Positions 26,380 to 35,253 of a DNA stretch of 64,000 nt are shown here, one piece after another. The notes beneath the pieces are model-generated. The model saw only the letters and a program-made list of their open reading frames with translations, did no database searches and was not told the origin of the DNA. The DNA is from Fodinibacter sp963695175 (lineage in GTDB: Bacteria; Actinomycetota; Actinomycetes; Actinomycetales; Dermatophilaceae). Numbering within the stretch: position 1 is the first letter of the stretch; each line of letters starts with the position of its first letter. A program made the position numbers and the translations under genes. The stretch lies in NCBI GenBank assembly GCA_963695175.1, contig CAVOGG010000009.1:372001-436000 (forward strand). Reading direction: 5' to 3'.

Positions 26380-28455
26380 ATGAGCCGCCTCGCGCACCTC
26401 ATCACGCGGAAGTGGGTGGCCGGGCTGCTCGCCCTGTTCGCCATCCTCGGCACCGGCGCCGTCATCGGGCTGGTCGGTCAGGCCGAGTCGCCGGCCACCG
26501 GGACGGCCGCCCTGCCGACCGGTACGGACAGCCGGCAGGCCGCCGAGCTGCGTGACCAGCTGCCGCAGGCCGAGGGCTCGGCCGCCGTCGTGCTCTACAG
26601 CAGCGACCAGCCGCTCACGCCGGACGAGCTCGCCCTGGTGGAGGAGCGTGCCCACAGCCTGCCCGGTGCGACCGGTGCCCCGCCGGTCGTCGCCGACGAC
26701 GGAACCGCCGCAACGGTGGTCATCCCGGTCACCACCAAGGATGCCGTCGAGACGGCCGACGTCGTCACCGACCTGCGCACCGCCGCCACGGCAGACCTGC
26801 CCGACGGCCTCACCGCGCAGGTCACCGGCCCGGCGGCCATCCAGGCCGACCTCGCGGCCGTGTTCGACGGCGCGAACTTCCGCTTGCTGGCCGCCACGGC
26901 ATCCGTCGTGGCGATCCTGCTGGTCATCACCTACCGCAGCCCGTTCCTCTGGCTCGTGCCGCTGACGGTGGTCGGTGTCGCCGACCAGCTGGCCGCGGTG
27001 CTGGCCACGCACACCCTGGCCGCGCTCGACGTGCTGTGGGACGAGTCGACGATCGGCATCCTCTCGGTGCTCGTCTTCGGTGCCGGCACCGACTACGCAC
27101 TGCTGCTGATCAGCCGCTACCGCGACCAGCTGCGGGTCACCCCCGACCGCCGTGAGGCCATGGCCATCGCCCTCACCCGCACCGCCGAGGCCGTGCTCTC
27201 CAGCGCCACCACCGTGGTGCTCGGCCTGCTCACCCTGCTGCTGTCCCTCTTCCCCGCCACCCGTGGGCTCGGCCTGGCCTGTGCCGTCGGCGTCGTCGTG
27301 GCCGCGACCTTCGCGCTGGTGGTGCTGCCCGCCGCCCTGGTCGTCTTCGGACGCTGGATCTTCTGGCCGAAGGTGCCGCACGTCGGCGAGACCGGCCTGG
27401 CCGACGGCCACTCGTTCTGGCGCCGGGTCGGGGACGCCGTCGCCAAGCGCCCCGCTGGGTTCGTCACCGTCACGGTGATCGTCCTCGGCGTCATGGCCGG
27501 TGGCATCACCCAGATCCAGACCGGGCTCGACCAGGCCGACCAGTTTCTCCAGAAGCCGGAGGCCATCGCCGCGAGCGAGCGGCTGGCGCAGTCCTTCCCG
27601 GCCGGCGCCGCCGACCCGGCCTACGTGATGACCCGGGGCGACGGTGACGCCGTCGCGGAGACCGTGCGCCAGGTCGACGGGGTCAGCGCGGTGCGCGTGG
27701 CCGCCACCGGCAACGGCGTCACCGAGGTCGACGCCGTCATCGACGCCCAGCCCGGCTCGGACGCCGCCTCCGACACCGTGCTCGCCCTGCGCGACGCCGT
27801 CGCCGACACACCCGACACGCACGTGGGGGGCACCGAGGCGGTCGCCCTGGACGCCTCGGACGCCCACCGCCGCGACCTGCAGGTGATCCTGCCGGTCATC
27901 CTGCTGCTCGTGCTCGTCGCCCTCGGCGCCCTGCTGCGCTCGCTCGTCGCTCCGGTGGTGCTCGTGGCCACCGTCGTCGCGACCTACCTCGCCAGCCTGG
28001 GGCTGTCCTGGGTCATCTTCACCAACGTGCTGGGCTTCGAGAAGCTCGACGACGGCGTGCCGCTGCTCGCCTTCGTCTTCCTCGTGGCACTCGGCGTCGA
28101 CTACAACATCTTCCTGGTCACCCGGGCCGCCGAGGAGGCCCGGGGGCACGGCGCCAACCAGGGGATGCTTCGTGCGCTCGCGGCCACCGGCGGGGTCATC
28201 ACCAGCGCCGGCATCCTGCTCGCCGCGGTCTTCGCCGTGCTCGGCGTGCTGCCGCTGGTGGTGCTGGCCCAGCTCGGCGTCGTCATCTGCGTCGGGGTGC
28301 TGCTCGACACCCTCGTCGTGCGCACCGTGCTCGTGCCGGCCCTGGCCCTCATCCTCGGCGACCGCTTCTGGTGGCCGCGGCGCGCCGGCGACGCGCAGCT
28401 GCCGACCGCGGCCGACGACGTCGAGGGCACCCCGGTGGGCGCGGGCGCCCGATGA
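26380..28455 (+). CDS. MMPL family RND-type transporter
   Basis: A 691-residue membrane transporter of the MMPL/SSD group with the usual two halves. In each half one span is followed by a periplasmic loop and then five spans. Family motifs are VFGAGTDYALLLISRYRD near residue 230 and FLVALGVDYNIFLVTRAAEEA (quoted as ALGVDYNIFLVTR) near residue 570; the Asp-Tyr pairs carry the proton relay. Relatives export lipids, drugs or siderophores. AAGGAG stands 14 bases before ATG 26380. It is divergent from and probably repressed by the MarR gene; tspO follows with an ATGA overlap. Confidence 0.92.
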   Translation: MSRLAHLITRKWVAGLLALFAILGTGAVIGLVGQAESPATGTAALPTGTDSRQAAELRDQLPQAEGSAAVVLYSSDQPLTPDELALVEERAHSLPGATGAPPVVADDGTAATVVIPVTTKDAVETADVVTDLRTAATADLPDGLTAQVTGPAAIQADLAAVFDGANFRLLAATASVVAILLVITYRSPFLWLVPLTVVGVADQLAAVLATHTLAALDVLWDESTIGILSVLVFGAGTDYALLLISRYRDQLRVTPDRREAMAIALTRTAEAVLSSATTVVLGLLTLLLSLFPATRGLGLACAVGVVVAATFALVVLPAALVVFGRWIFWPKVPHVGETGLADGHSFWRRVGDAVAKRPAGFVTVTVIVLGVMAGGITQIQTGLDQADQFLQKPEAIAASERLAQSFPAGAADPAYVMTRGDGDAVAETVRQVDGVSAVRVAATGNGVTEVDAVIDAQPGSDAASDTVLALRDAVADTPDTHVGGTEAVALDASDAHRRDLQVILPVILLLVLVALGALLRSLVAPVVLVATVVATYLASLGLSWVIFTNVLGFEKLDDGVPLLAFVFLVALGVDYNIFLVTRAAEEARGHGANQGMLRALAATGGVITSAGILLAAVFAVLGVLPLVVLAQLGVVICVGVLLDTLVVRTVLVPALALILGDRFWWPRRAGDAQLPTAADDVEGTPVGAGAR

Positions 28456-28947
28456 CCGCGGCGCGGGTCGCCGTCGCGGCCGGCGTGCTCGTCGTCGTGG
28501 TCGGCTACGCCACCCTCGCGGCCCGGTGGACCGCTGCGGAGTCCGAGTGGTACCGCTCGCTCCCGCGCCCGCGCTGGCAGCCGCCGGACCTCGTGTTCGG
28601 CGTCATCTGGCCGCTGAACTTCGGGGCGCTGGCGGTGGTCGGCCTCGCCGTGGCACTGGAGTGCCCGCCCCGCGACGGGCTGCGCTGGCTGGTGCTGTTC
28701 ACCGCCTCGGTGGCCCTCGCGCTCGGCTGGGCGCACGCGTTCTACCGGCGGCACGACCTCGGCCGGGCGGCCGTGCTGCTCGCCGGGGCGGCCGTCGCTC
28801 ACCTGGGCGCTGGTGGTGCTGACCCACTCGCTGCTGCCCTGGGGCGGCTGGGCGCTGGTGCCGTATGCCGGCTGGCTCACGATCGCCACCAGCCTGGCCG
28901 TGGGCTACTGGCGGCTCGCCGGCCGCGAGACCACGACCGCGTCGTGA
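28452..28947 (+). pseudogene. TspO/MBR family protein, one frameshift
   Basis: ATG at 28452 overlaps the MMPL stop as ATGA. The TspO signature is clear: SEWYRSLPRPRWQPPDLVFG, IWPLNFGALAVVG and LGWAHAFYRRHDLGRAAVLL. At about 28797 one extra base (GTC-G-CTC) shifts the frame; from 28798 the next frame gives LTWALVVLTHSLLPWGGWAL, YAGWLTIATSLAVGYWRLAG and a stop at 28947, a normal TspO ending. The repaired protein has five spans and about 164 residues. TspO proteins bind porphyrins and similar ligands in the membrane. As with gatB, the error type is a single-base gain. Confidence 0.85.
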
Positions 28948-28957
28948 AGTTCTCCCG

Positions 28958-28979
28958 CCCGGGTGCATCCGGACCCGGG
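28958..28979 (+). terminator. Stem-loop after tspO
   Basis: CCCGGGT at 28958-28964 pairs with ACCCGGG at 28973-28979 around an 8-base loop, just after the reconstructed tspO stop. There is no U-tract, so it is a plausible but not certain terminator. Confidence 0.4.
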
Positions 28980-29045
28980 GTCCTGGCGGAAGTAGGTGGT
29001 GAGGCCGCAGCGTCGCGGTCGCACCCCACGAGAGAGGAACGCCCG

Positions 29046-29690
29046 ATGAACCTCCGTCGCCTCGGCGTCATCGCCACCACCGTCGGCCTGGCCGCCACGG
29101 CTGCCGTCGCAGCCCCGGCCGCCACCGCGAGCGGTACGGCCACCGGCACCCGCAGCCTGGCCGCAGTGCTCACCTCGGACGGCAACCGCTTCGACCGCAA
29201 CTGGTACGACTACGACATCGTCACCGAGGCCGTGCTCGCGGTGCTGGCCGCCAAGCCCACCAGCCCGGTGGGCCTGCTCACCGACGGCACCGTGCCGCTC
29301 ACGGCGTTCATCCCCAACGACCGTGCCTTCCAGGTGCTCGCCCACGACCTCACCAAGAAGTGGCCGAGCACCGAGCAGAAGACCTTCACCGCCCTGGTCG
29401 ACGCCGTGGGCGTCGACGCGATCGAGCAGGTGCTGCTCTACCACGTCATCCCCGGGGCCACCCTCACCAAGAAGGATGCCGTCAACGCCAACGGTGCGGT
29501 GCTCACCACCGCGCAGGGCGGGACGATCAAGGTGCGGGTCTACAGCAAGTTCTTCCCGATCGTCGAGCTGCGCGACCAGGACCCCAACGACGTCAACCCG
29601 TTCCTCAACCCGCAGTCCCTCGACATCAACAAGGGCAACCGGCAGATCGCCCACGGGATCATCTTCGTGCTGCGTCCCCTCGACCTCTGA
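29046..29690 (+). CDS. Secreted fasciclin (FAS1) domain protein
   Basis: A 214-residue protein with a cleavable signal peptide (MNLRRLGVIATTVGLAATAA, then AAPAATASG). One FAS1 domain follows, with VPLTAFIPNDRAFQVLAHDL (H1 box), VLLYHVIPGATLT (central YH motif) and GNRQIAHGIIFVLRPLDL (H2 box). The fold mediates adhesion or acts as an envelope protein, as in MPT70/MPT83. It stands directly upstream of an ECF sigma factor and an RskA-type anti-sigma gene, the same association as the SigK regulon of mycobacteria. GAGAGGAAC precedes ATG 29046. A possible ECF-type promoter (CATCC at 28966, CGGAAGTA at 28987) lies upstream; this is tentative. Confidence 0.88.
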   Translation: MNLRRLGVIATTVGLAATAAVAAPAATASGTATGTRSLAAVLTSDGNRFDRNWYDYDIVTEAVLAVLAAKPTSPVGLLTDGTVPLTAFIPNDRAFQVLAHDLTKKWPSTEQKTFTALVDAVGVDAIEQVLLYHVIPGATLTKKDAVNANGAVLTTAQGGTIKVRVYSKFFPIVELRDQDPNDVNPFLNPQSLDINKGNRQIAHGIIFVLRPLDL

Positions 29691-29747
29691 GTCGCGCGGC
29701 GTCCCGTGACAAGCATCGGCGGTGGCCTACGACCTAGGGTGGGCGAG

Positions 29748-30314
29748 GTGAGCACGGGCGAGCAGGTCGACGTCGACGACCTCGCCGCGCGGCTGCGCGA
29801 CGGGTCGCGCGACGCCCTCGCCGAGGCCTACCGGGAGTGGTCCTCGCTGGTGCACACCCTGGCCCTCCGGTCGCTCGGCAACCACCACGACGCCGAGGAC
29901 GTGACCCAGCAGGTGTTCGTGTCCGCGTGGCGCAGCCGGCACACCCTGCGACCGGACCGCGGTTCGGTCGCAGGGTGGCTGGTCGGCATCACCCGGCACA
30001 CCCTCGCCGACGCGCACGCGCGACGGGCGCGACAGGCCCGAGATGCCGCGGCCGTCGCGGCGCACGCCGCCCCGGAGGCGCTGGCCGCCCCACCCGACGA
30101 CCAGCTCGCCTCGCGGCTCGTGCTGCACGACGAGCTCGGTCGGCTCGGGGAGCCGCGGGGCACCGTGGTACGGATGGCCTTTCTCGAGGACCTCACCCAC
30201 GAACAGATCGCCGAGCGGCTCGACCTGCCGCTCGGCACCGTCAAGAGCCACGTCCGGCGAGGACTGACCCGACTGAGGAACCGCCTGGAGGAGGTGAACC
30301 GTGACCCATCCTGA
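29748..30314 (+). CDS. ECF RNA polymerase sigma factor (SigK-like)
   Basis: A 188-residue sigma-70 family protein. Region 2 shows SLGNHHDAEDVTQQVFVSAWRSRHTLRPDRGSVAGWLVGI (key part HDAEDVTQQVFVSAWR) and region 4 shows FLEDLTHEQIAERLDLPLGTVKSHVRRGLTRL (key part LPLGTVKSHVRRGLTRL). GTG at 29748 is chosen, 7 bases after TAGGGT at 29735-29740, so the mRNA is probably leaderless and starts from a housekeeping promoter. The anti-sigma gene overlaps its 3' end by 14 bases, and translation is likely coupled. SigK-like identity is inferred from the partner genes. Confidence 0.9.
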   Translation: MSTGEQVDVDDLAARLRDGSRDALAEAYREWSSLVHTLALRSLGNHHDAEDVTQQVFVSAWRSRHTLRPDRGSVAGWLVGITRHTLADAHARRARQARDAAAVAAHAAPEALAAPPDDQLASRLVLHDELGRLGEPRGTVVRMAFLEDLTHEQIAERLDLPLGTVKSHVRRGLTRLRNRLEEVNRDPS

Positions 30315-31068
30315 CGACGACGCACTCGCCGCCATCGCCCTCGGCGACCCGGCACCGTCCGGGGTCACCGAGCACGTGCGCAGCTGCCCGCAGTGCTCCG
30401 AGGCGCTCGCCGCGCTCCGCCACACGATGACCACCCTGCGCGCACCGGTTCCCGAGCTGGTGGCACCGCCGTCGTCGGTGTGGGACGCGGTCACCGCCGA
30501 GATCGACCGGGAGCCGGGCGCCGCGGCGCCCACACCGCGGCACCCGGCGGCGTGCGCCGAGGTGGCACCGGCATCCGTCGTGGATGCCGCTGACGACCTC
30601 GCGCGGCAGCGCGCCACCCGCACGGCTCGGCGTCGCTTCCCGGTGGCCTGGGTCGCTGGCGCGGCCGCGGCCGGGCTGGTCGTCGGCGCCGTGGGCGCCC
30701 GCCTCGTCGCCGGGGAGCAGGCCGCCGCACCGGTCACCGTCGCGAGCACCACCCTCGACACCCTCGACACCCGTCAGGCCCGGGGGACCGCCGACGTCGT
30801 GCGCCAGGACGGCCGGCTCGACCTGTCCGTGAGCACCCAGCCGATCGACCCCGGCAAGGGCTACCTCGAGGTGTGGCTGATCAACAAGGACCTCAAGCGG
30901 ATGGTGTCGGTGGGGGTGCTGCCACCCGGCGACACCGACCAGTCGTTCGCGATCCCGCAGAGCCTGCTCGACCAGGGTTACGTCATCGTCGACATCTCGC
31001 GCGAGGGCTACGACGACTCGCCGCAGCACTCGGGCGACAGCGTGGTGCGGGGCACCCTGCCCACCTGA
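30301..31068 (+). CDS. Anti-sigma factor, RskA-like, single-pass membrane protein
   Basis: A 255-residue protein. The N-terminus carries a zinc-binding anti-sigma motif (TEHVRSCPQCSEAL, His-x3-Cys-x2-Cys, residues about 21-34). One membrane span (VAWVAGAAAAGLVVGAVGARL) lies near residues 116-136, and a periplasmic RskA domain follows with LEVWLINKDLKRMVSVGVLP and VIVDISREGYDDSPQHSGDSVVRG. It holds the ECF sigma factor at the membrane until proteolysed. GTG at 30301 lies inside the sigma gene, preceded by GGAGG, and gives tight stoichiometric coupling. Confidence 0.92.
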   Translation: MTHPDDDALAAIALGDPAPSGVTEHVRSCPQCSEALAALRHTMTTLRAPVPELVAPPSSVWDAVTAEIDREPGAAAPTPRHPAACAEVAPASVVDAADDLARQRATRTARRRFPVAWVAGAAAAGLVVGAVGARLVAGEQAAAPVTVASTTLDTLDTRQARGTADVVRQDGRLDLSVSTQPIDPGKGYLEVWLINKDLKRMVSVGVLPPGDTDQSFAIPQSLLDQGYVIVDISREGYDDSPQHSGDSVVRGTLPT

Positions 31069-31139
31069 TCGAGCCACCCAGCGGGACAACCACCGCAACG
31101 CCCGGTCGGCGCGGTGGGCAGGTACCTAGGATGGGCGGC

Positions 31140-32840
31140 ATGACGACGTCCCCCGACATCAAGCCCCGCAGCCGCGACGTCACCGACGGTCTCGAGAAGA
31201 CCGCCGCGAGGGGGATGCTGCGCGCCGTCGGCCTCGGCGACGACGACTTCGCCAAGCCCCAGATCGGCGTGGCGAGCTCGTGGAACGAGATCACCCCGTG
31301 CAACCTCTCGCTCGACCGCCTCGCGAAGGCGGTCAAGGACGGCGTGCACGCGGGCGGGGGCTACCCGCTCGAGTTCGGCACCATCTCGGTGAGCGACGGC
31401 ATCTCGATGGGCCACGAGGGCATGCACTTCTCGCTGGTCAGCCGCGAGATCATCGCCGACTCGGTCGAGACCGTGATGCAGGCCGAGCGGCTCGACGGCT
31501 CGGTGCTGCTCGCCGGCTGCGACAAGTCGCTGCCCGGGATGCTGATGGCCGCAGCGCGCCTGGACCTGTCGTCGGTGTTCCTCTACGCCGGCTCGATCCT
31601 GCCCGGCATCGCGAAGATGTCCGACGGCTCGGAGCGCACCGTCACGATCATCGACGCGTTCGAGGCCGTCGGCGCCTGCGCCCGCGGGCTGATGAGCCGT
31701 GAGGACGTCGACGCCATCGAGCGCGCGATCTGCCCCGGTGAGGGTGCCTGCGGTGGCATGTACACCGCCAACACGATGGCGTCGGTCGCCGAGGCGATCG
31801 GCATGTCCCTGCCCGGATCTGCCGCCCCGCCGGCCACCGACCGGCGCCGCGACGGGTTCGCCCGCAAGTCGGGTGAGGCCGTCGTCGAGCTGCTCCGCCA
31901 GGGCATCACGGCCCGCGACATCATGACCAAGGAGGCCTTCGAGAACGCCATCGCCGTCGTCATGGCGTTCGGCGGCTCCACCAACGCCGTGCTGCACCTG
32001 CTCGCCATGGCCCACGAGGCCGACGTCGACCTGACCCTCGCCGACTTCTCGCGGGTCGGCGCCAAGGTGCCGCACCTCGCCGACGTCAAGCCGTTCGGGT
32101 CCTACGTCATGACCGACGTCGACCGGGTCGGTGGTGTGCCCGTCGTCATGCGTGCCCTGCTGGATGCCGGTCTGCTGCACGGCGACTGCCTCACGGTCAC
32201 CGGAAAGACGATGGCCGAGAACCTCCGCCACATCGCGCCCCCCGACGTCGACGGCAAGGTGGTGCGGGCGATGTCGCAGCCGATCCACCGCACCGGCGGC
32301 ATCACCATCCTCAAGGGGTCGCTGGCCCCCGAGGGCGCCGTCGTGAAGTCGGCCGGGTTCGACTCCGACGTCTTCGAGGGCACCGCACGGGTCTTCGACG
32401 GCGAGCGTGCCGCGATGGACGCCGTCGAGGACGGCACGATCGCGGCCGGCGACGTCGTCGTCATCCGGTACGAAGGCCCCAAGGGCGGCCCCGGCATGCG
32501 CGAGATGCTCGCCGTGACCGGTGCGATCAAGGGCGCCGGGCTCGGCAAGGACGTGCTGCTGATGACCGACGGCCGGTTCTCCGGTGGCACGACGGGGCTG
32601 TGCGTGGGCCACGTCGCGCCCGAGGCGGTCGACGAGGGGCCGATCGCGTTCGTCCGCGACGGCGACGGCATCCGGCTCGACGTGGCGCAGGGGCTGCTCG
32701 ACCTGCTCGTCGACGACGCCGAGCTGGAGCACCGCCGCACCGAGGGTGTGACCCACCCCGAGCCCAAGTACACCCGCGGGGTGCTCGCGAAGTACCGCCG
32801 CCTGGTCGGCAGCGCGAGCACGGGCGCCGTGTGTGACTGA
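31140..32840 (+). CDS. ilvD: Dihydroxy-acid dehydratase
   Basis: A 566-residue iron-sulfur dehydratase that converts 2,3-dihydroxy-3-methylvalerate and 2,3-dihydroxyisovalerate to the 2-oxo acids of isoleucine and valine. Cluster and active-site blocks are WNEITPCNLSLDRLA, LLAGCDKSLPGMLMA, GEGACGGMYTANTM, and the C-terminal FSGGTTGLCVGHVAPEA. TAGGAT at 31127-31132 stands 7 bases before ATG 31140, so the start is leaderless. The rest of the pathway lies 5 kb downstream, separated by an ABC exporter. The next gene starts 8 bases inside the ilvD end. Confidence 0.97.
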   Translation: MTTSPDIKPRSRDVTDGLEKTAARGMLRAVGLGDDDFAKPQIGVASSWNEITPCNLSLDRLAKAVKDGVHAGGGYPLEFGTISVSDGISMGHEGMHFSLVSREIIADSVETVMQAERLDGSVLLAGCDKSLPGMLMAAARLDLSSVFLYAGSILPGIAKMSDGSERTVTIIDAFEAVGACARGLMSREDVDAIERAICPGEGACGGMYTANTMASVAEAIGMSLPGSAAPPATDRRRDGFARKSGEAVVELLRQGITARDIMTKEAFENAIAVVMAFGGSTNAVLHLLAMAHEADVDLTLADFSRVGAKVPHLADVKPFGSYVMTDVDRVGGVPVVMRALLDAGLLHGDCLTVTGKTMAENLRHIAPPDVDGKVVRAMSQPIHRTGGITILKGSLAPEGAVVKSAGFDSDVFEGTARVFDGERAAMDAVEDGTIAAGDVVVIRYEGPKGGPGMREMLAVTGAIKGAGLGKDVLLMTDGRFSGGTTGLCVGHVAPEAVDEGPIAFVRDGDGIRLDVAQGLLDLLVDDAELEHRRTEGVTHPEPKYTRGVLAKYRRLVGSASTGAVCD

Positions 32841-33603
32841 GCCGCTGGGGGAGGGGCCGGCGCTGGAGCTGGTCGACCTCGTCAAGGAGTTCCGGGGGAG
32901 AAGGGTCGTCCACGGCCTGTCGCTGGTGGTTCCCCGCGGCTCGCTCTACGGACTGGTCGGCCCCAACGGCGCCGGCAAGACGACGACGCTGTCGATGGCG
33001 ACCGGGCTGCTGCGGCCCGACGGCGGCACCGCCCGCATCCTCGGCCACGACGTGTGGGCCGACCCGGCCGCCGCCAAGGCGGTCATGGGCATCTCGCCCG
33101 ACGGCATGCGGCTGTTCGAGCAGCTCTCCGGGCGCGAGCTGCTCACCTACGTGGGCGCCCTGCGCCGGATGCCGCGTGACGTGACGGCCGAGCGCGCCGC
33201 CGAGCTGCTCACCGTGCTCGACCTCGCCGACGACGCGAGCACCGTCGTGGCCGACTACTCCGCCGGCATGGTCAAGAAGATCAGCCTGGCGGCCGCGCTC
33301 ATCCACGCCCCGCGGCTGCTCGTGCTCGACGAGCCGTTCGAGGCGGTCGACCCGGTGTCGGGGCAGACCATCCGCACCATCCTGCGCCGCTACGTCGCGA
33401 ACGGCGGCACGGTCGTGATGTCGAGCCACGTCATGGAGCTCGTCGAGGGGCTGTGCGACCGGGTCGCCGTCATCGCCGGCGGGCGGGTGCTCGCCGAGGA
33501 CACCACCGCGGGGATCACCGGTGGTGGGACCCTCCACCAGCGGTTCCTCGAGCTGGTCGGTGCGTCCGACGCCGCCGGCGAGGGGCTGACGTGGTTGGGC
33601 TGA
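32833..33603 (+). CDS. ABC transporter ATP-binding protein
   Basis: A 256-residue ATPase with Walker A GLVGPNGAGKTTTLSMATG near residue 42, a shortened signature YSAGMVKKISLAAAL in place of LSGGQ, Walker B LLVLDEPFEAVDPVS, and the switch histidine in VMSSHVMELVEGL. The DEPFEAVDP form is typical of ABC-2-type exporters. It pairs with the permease that follows (12-base overlap) and overlaps ilvD by 8 bases, so it can be cotranscribed with it. GTG at 32833 is the start in family alignments. The cargo is unknown. Confidence 0.9.
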   Translation: MTEPLGEGPALELVDLVKEFRGRRVVHGLSLVVPRGSLYGLVGPNGAGKTTTLSMATGLLRPDGGTARILGHDVWADPAAAKAVMGISPDGMRLFEQLSGRELLTYVGALRRMPRDVTAERAAELLTVLDLADDASTVVADYSAGMVKKISLAAALIHAPRLLVLDEPFEAVDPVSGQTIRTILRRYVANGGTVVMSSHVMELVEGLCDRVAVIAGGRVLAEDTTAGITGGGTLHQRFLELVGASDAAGEGLTWLG

Positions 33604-35162
33604 TCGTCCGCCTGCGCTTCGCCATGTGGCGCACCGCGATGACCCGCAGCCCCCTCCACCTCGTCTCGTCGATCGTGGGCGGGCTCGCGGCGCTCGGGGT
33701 GCTGGCGCTGCTCGGCCCCGGCCTCCTGCTGCTCTCGCAACGCCCGCTGCGGATCACCGCGCTCACCGTGCCGCTCTTCACCGTCATCACGCTGATGTGG
33801 ACCGTGCTCAGCCTGATCGCCACCGGTGTCGACTCGATCCTCGACCCGGCGCGCTTCTCGGTGCTGCCCCTGCGCGCCGGCGAGCTCGCCCGCGGCCTGC
33901 TCGCCGCCGCCTGCACCGGCATCCCGGCGGTCATGCTGATCGGGCTGGCGCTGGCCCAGGCGGGGGCGTGGCTCGCCCACCCGGCCGCGGTACCGGCCGC
34001 GCTGATCGGTGGCGTGCTCGGGGTGCTGACCGCGATCCTGCTCTCCCGCGCGGTCACCAGCGCGCTGGCCCGGGTGATGACCACGCGGGTCGGGCGTGTC
34101 CTGGGGGCCTCCGTCGTCTCGGTCGTCACGCTCATCCCGCTCGCGATGAACGCGCTGTTGACGACCGGCACGCTCGGCACCGACCTGAGCTCGTTCGACG
34201 CGACGCGCTCGGCCGTCGTCGCGTCGTGGACCCCGTTCGGATGGGCGTGGGCGCTGCCGTTCGACGTCGCCACGGGTCGTTGGGTGTCGTTCGCCGTGCA
34301 CCTGGCGCTCGCGGTGTGCTTCGTCGCGGGCCTGCACGCGGTCTGGGTCCGGCTGCTGGCGCGCACCCTCACCTCGCCGCTCACCAGCTCAGGCGGCCAG
34401 CGGATCGGGCGGGGGCGGCTGCTGCCGGTGCTGCTGGGCACGTCACCGACGGCGTCGATCGCGGCCCGCCGGGTGCGGGCCTGGTACCGCGACAGCCGGC
34501 TCGTCGGCATCGCGCTGCGGACCGCCGTGCTGCCGATCTTCTTCGTGCTCCAGGCCGTGTTCACCGACACACCGGGGCTGGCCGGCATCGGCATCGTCAC
34601 CCTGGCGGTGTTCGCCGGGCTGACCCTGATGAACGACCTCGCCTTCGACGGCCCCGCCTGGTGGCTGCACGTGGCCGTCGGCGTGCGGGGCTGGGAGGAC
34701 CGGCTGGGTCGCGCGATCGCCTCGACCGTGGTGTTCGGGCCGGTCGTCGTGCTGACCTACGTCGTGAGCGTGCTGCTGGGCGTCATCTCGCACCCGGTGT
34801 CCTGGCTGACCGTGGTCGTGGTGTCGTTCCTCGCCAGCCTCGGCCTGGCCGTCGGGGTGGGCGCGGTGCTGCCGGGCACGGCGCCCCGCACCGGGGGCAA
34901 CCCGTTCGCGGCGACGTCCGGCGGGGCCGCCCAGGGCTGCCTGACCGCGATCGTGTCGTTCGTCGGGCCGGTGCTGCTCACCCTCCCGGCCGTCGTCGTG
35001 GTGATCCTGACGTCCGGCTCGGGGGTCGGCCGGTGGGTGGGGCTGGTGGTCGGCACGGTCTACGGGTTCGGCCTGCTCGCCACCGGGGTGGTGCTCGGCG
35101 GCGCCCGCATCGACCGGCACGCGCCCGAGCTGCTCGGCCAGCTCGCCACCGCCCAGATCTGA
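33591..35162 (+). CDS. ABC transporter permease
   Basis: A 523-residue integral membrane protein with about twelve hydrophobic segments in two similar halves (LIVRLRFAMWRTAMTRSPLHL at the start; TAVLPIFFVLQAVFTDT and LTVVVVSFLASLGLAVGVGAVLP in the second half). There is no extracytoplasmic binding domain. Large permeases of this type act as the membrane part of ABC-2-like exporters. GTG at 33591 has GAGGGG upstream and overlaps the ATPase gene by 13 bases. A hairpin terminator follows. Confidence 0.85.
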   Translation: MVGLIVRLRFAMWRTAMTRSPLHLVSSIVGGLAALGVLALLGPGLLLLSQRPLRITALTVPLFTVITLMWTVLSLIATGVDSILDPARFSVLPLRAGELARGLLAAACTGIPAVMLIGLALAQAGAWLAHPAAVPAALIGGVLGVLTAILLSRAVTSALARVMTTRVGRVLGASVVSVVTLIPLAMNALLTTGTLGTDLSSFDATRSAVVASWTPFGWAWALPFDVATGRWVSFAVHLALAVCFVAGLHAVWVRLLARTLTSPLTSSGGQRIGRGRLLPVLLGTSPTASIAARRVRAWYRDSRLVGIALRTAVLPIFFVLQAVFTDTPGLAGIGIVTLAVFAGLTLMNDLAFDGPAWWLHVAVGVRGWEDRLGRAIASTVVFGPVVVLTYVVSVLLGVISHPVSWLTVVVVSFLASLGLAVGVGAVLPGTAPRTGGNPFAATSGGAAQGCLTAIVSFVGPVLLTLPAVVVVILTSGSGVGRWVGLVVGTVYGFGLLATGVVLGGARIDRHAPELLGQLATAQI

Positions 35163-35198
35163 CCCGCCCGGCCGGCCCCAACTTTCCCGCCCGGTGCT

Positions 35199-35249
35199 GG
35201 AACCTTGACCTTCGCACCAGTTCAGTACCCCTGCGGTGGTGAAGGTTCC
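35199..35249. terminator. Hairpin between convergent permease and membrane-protein genes
   Basis: GGAACCTT at 35199-35206 pairs with AAGGTTCC at 35242-35249, with inner CACC/GGTG pairing, in the 91-base gap between converging genes. Confidence 0.5.
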
Positions 35250-35253
35250 TGCG

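Noticed and set aside
26341..28149. 602-codon open frame on the minus strand
   Set aside because: Antisense to the MMPL gene, Gly/His/Asp-rich shadow with no start context or motifs.
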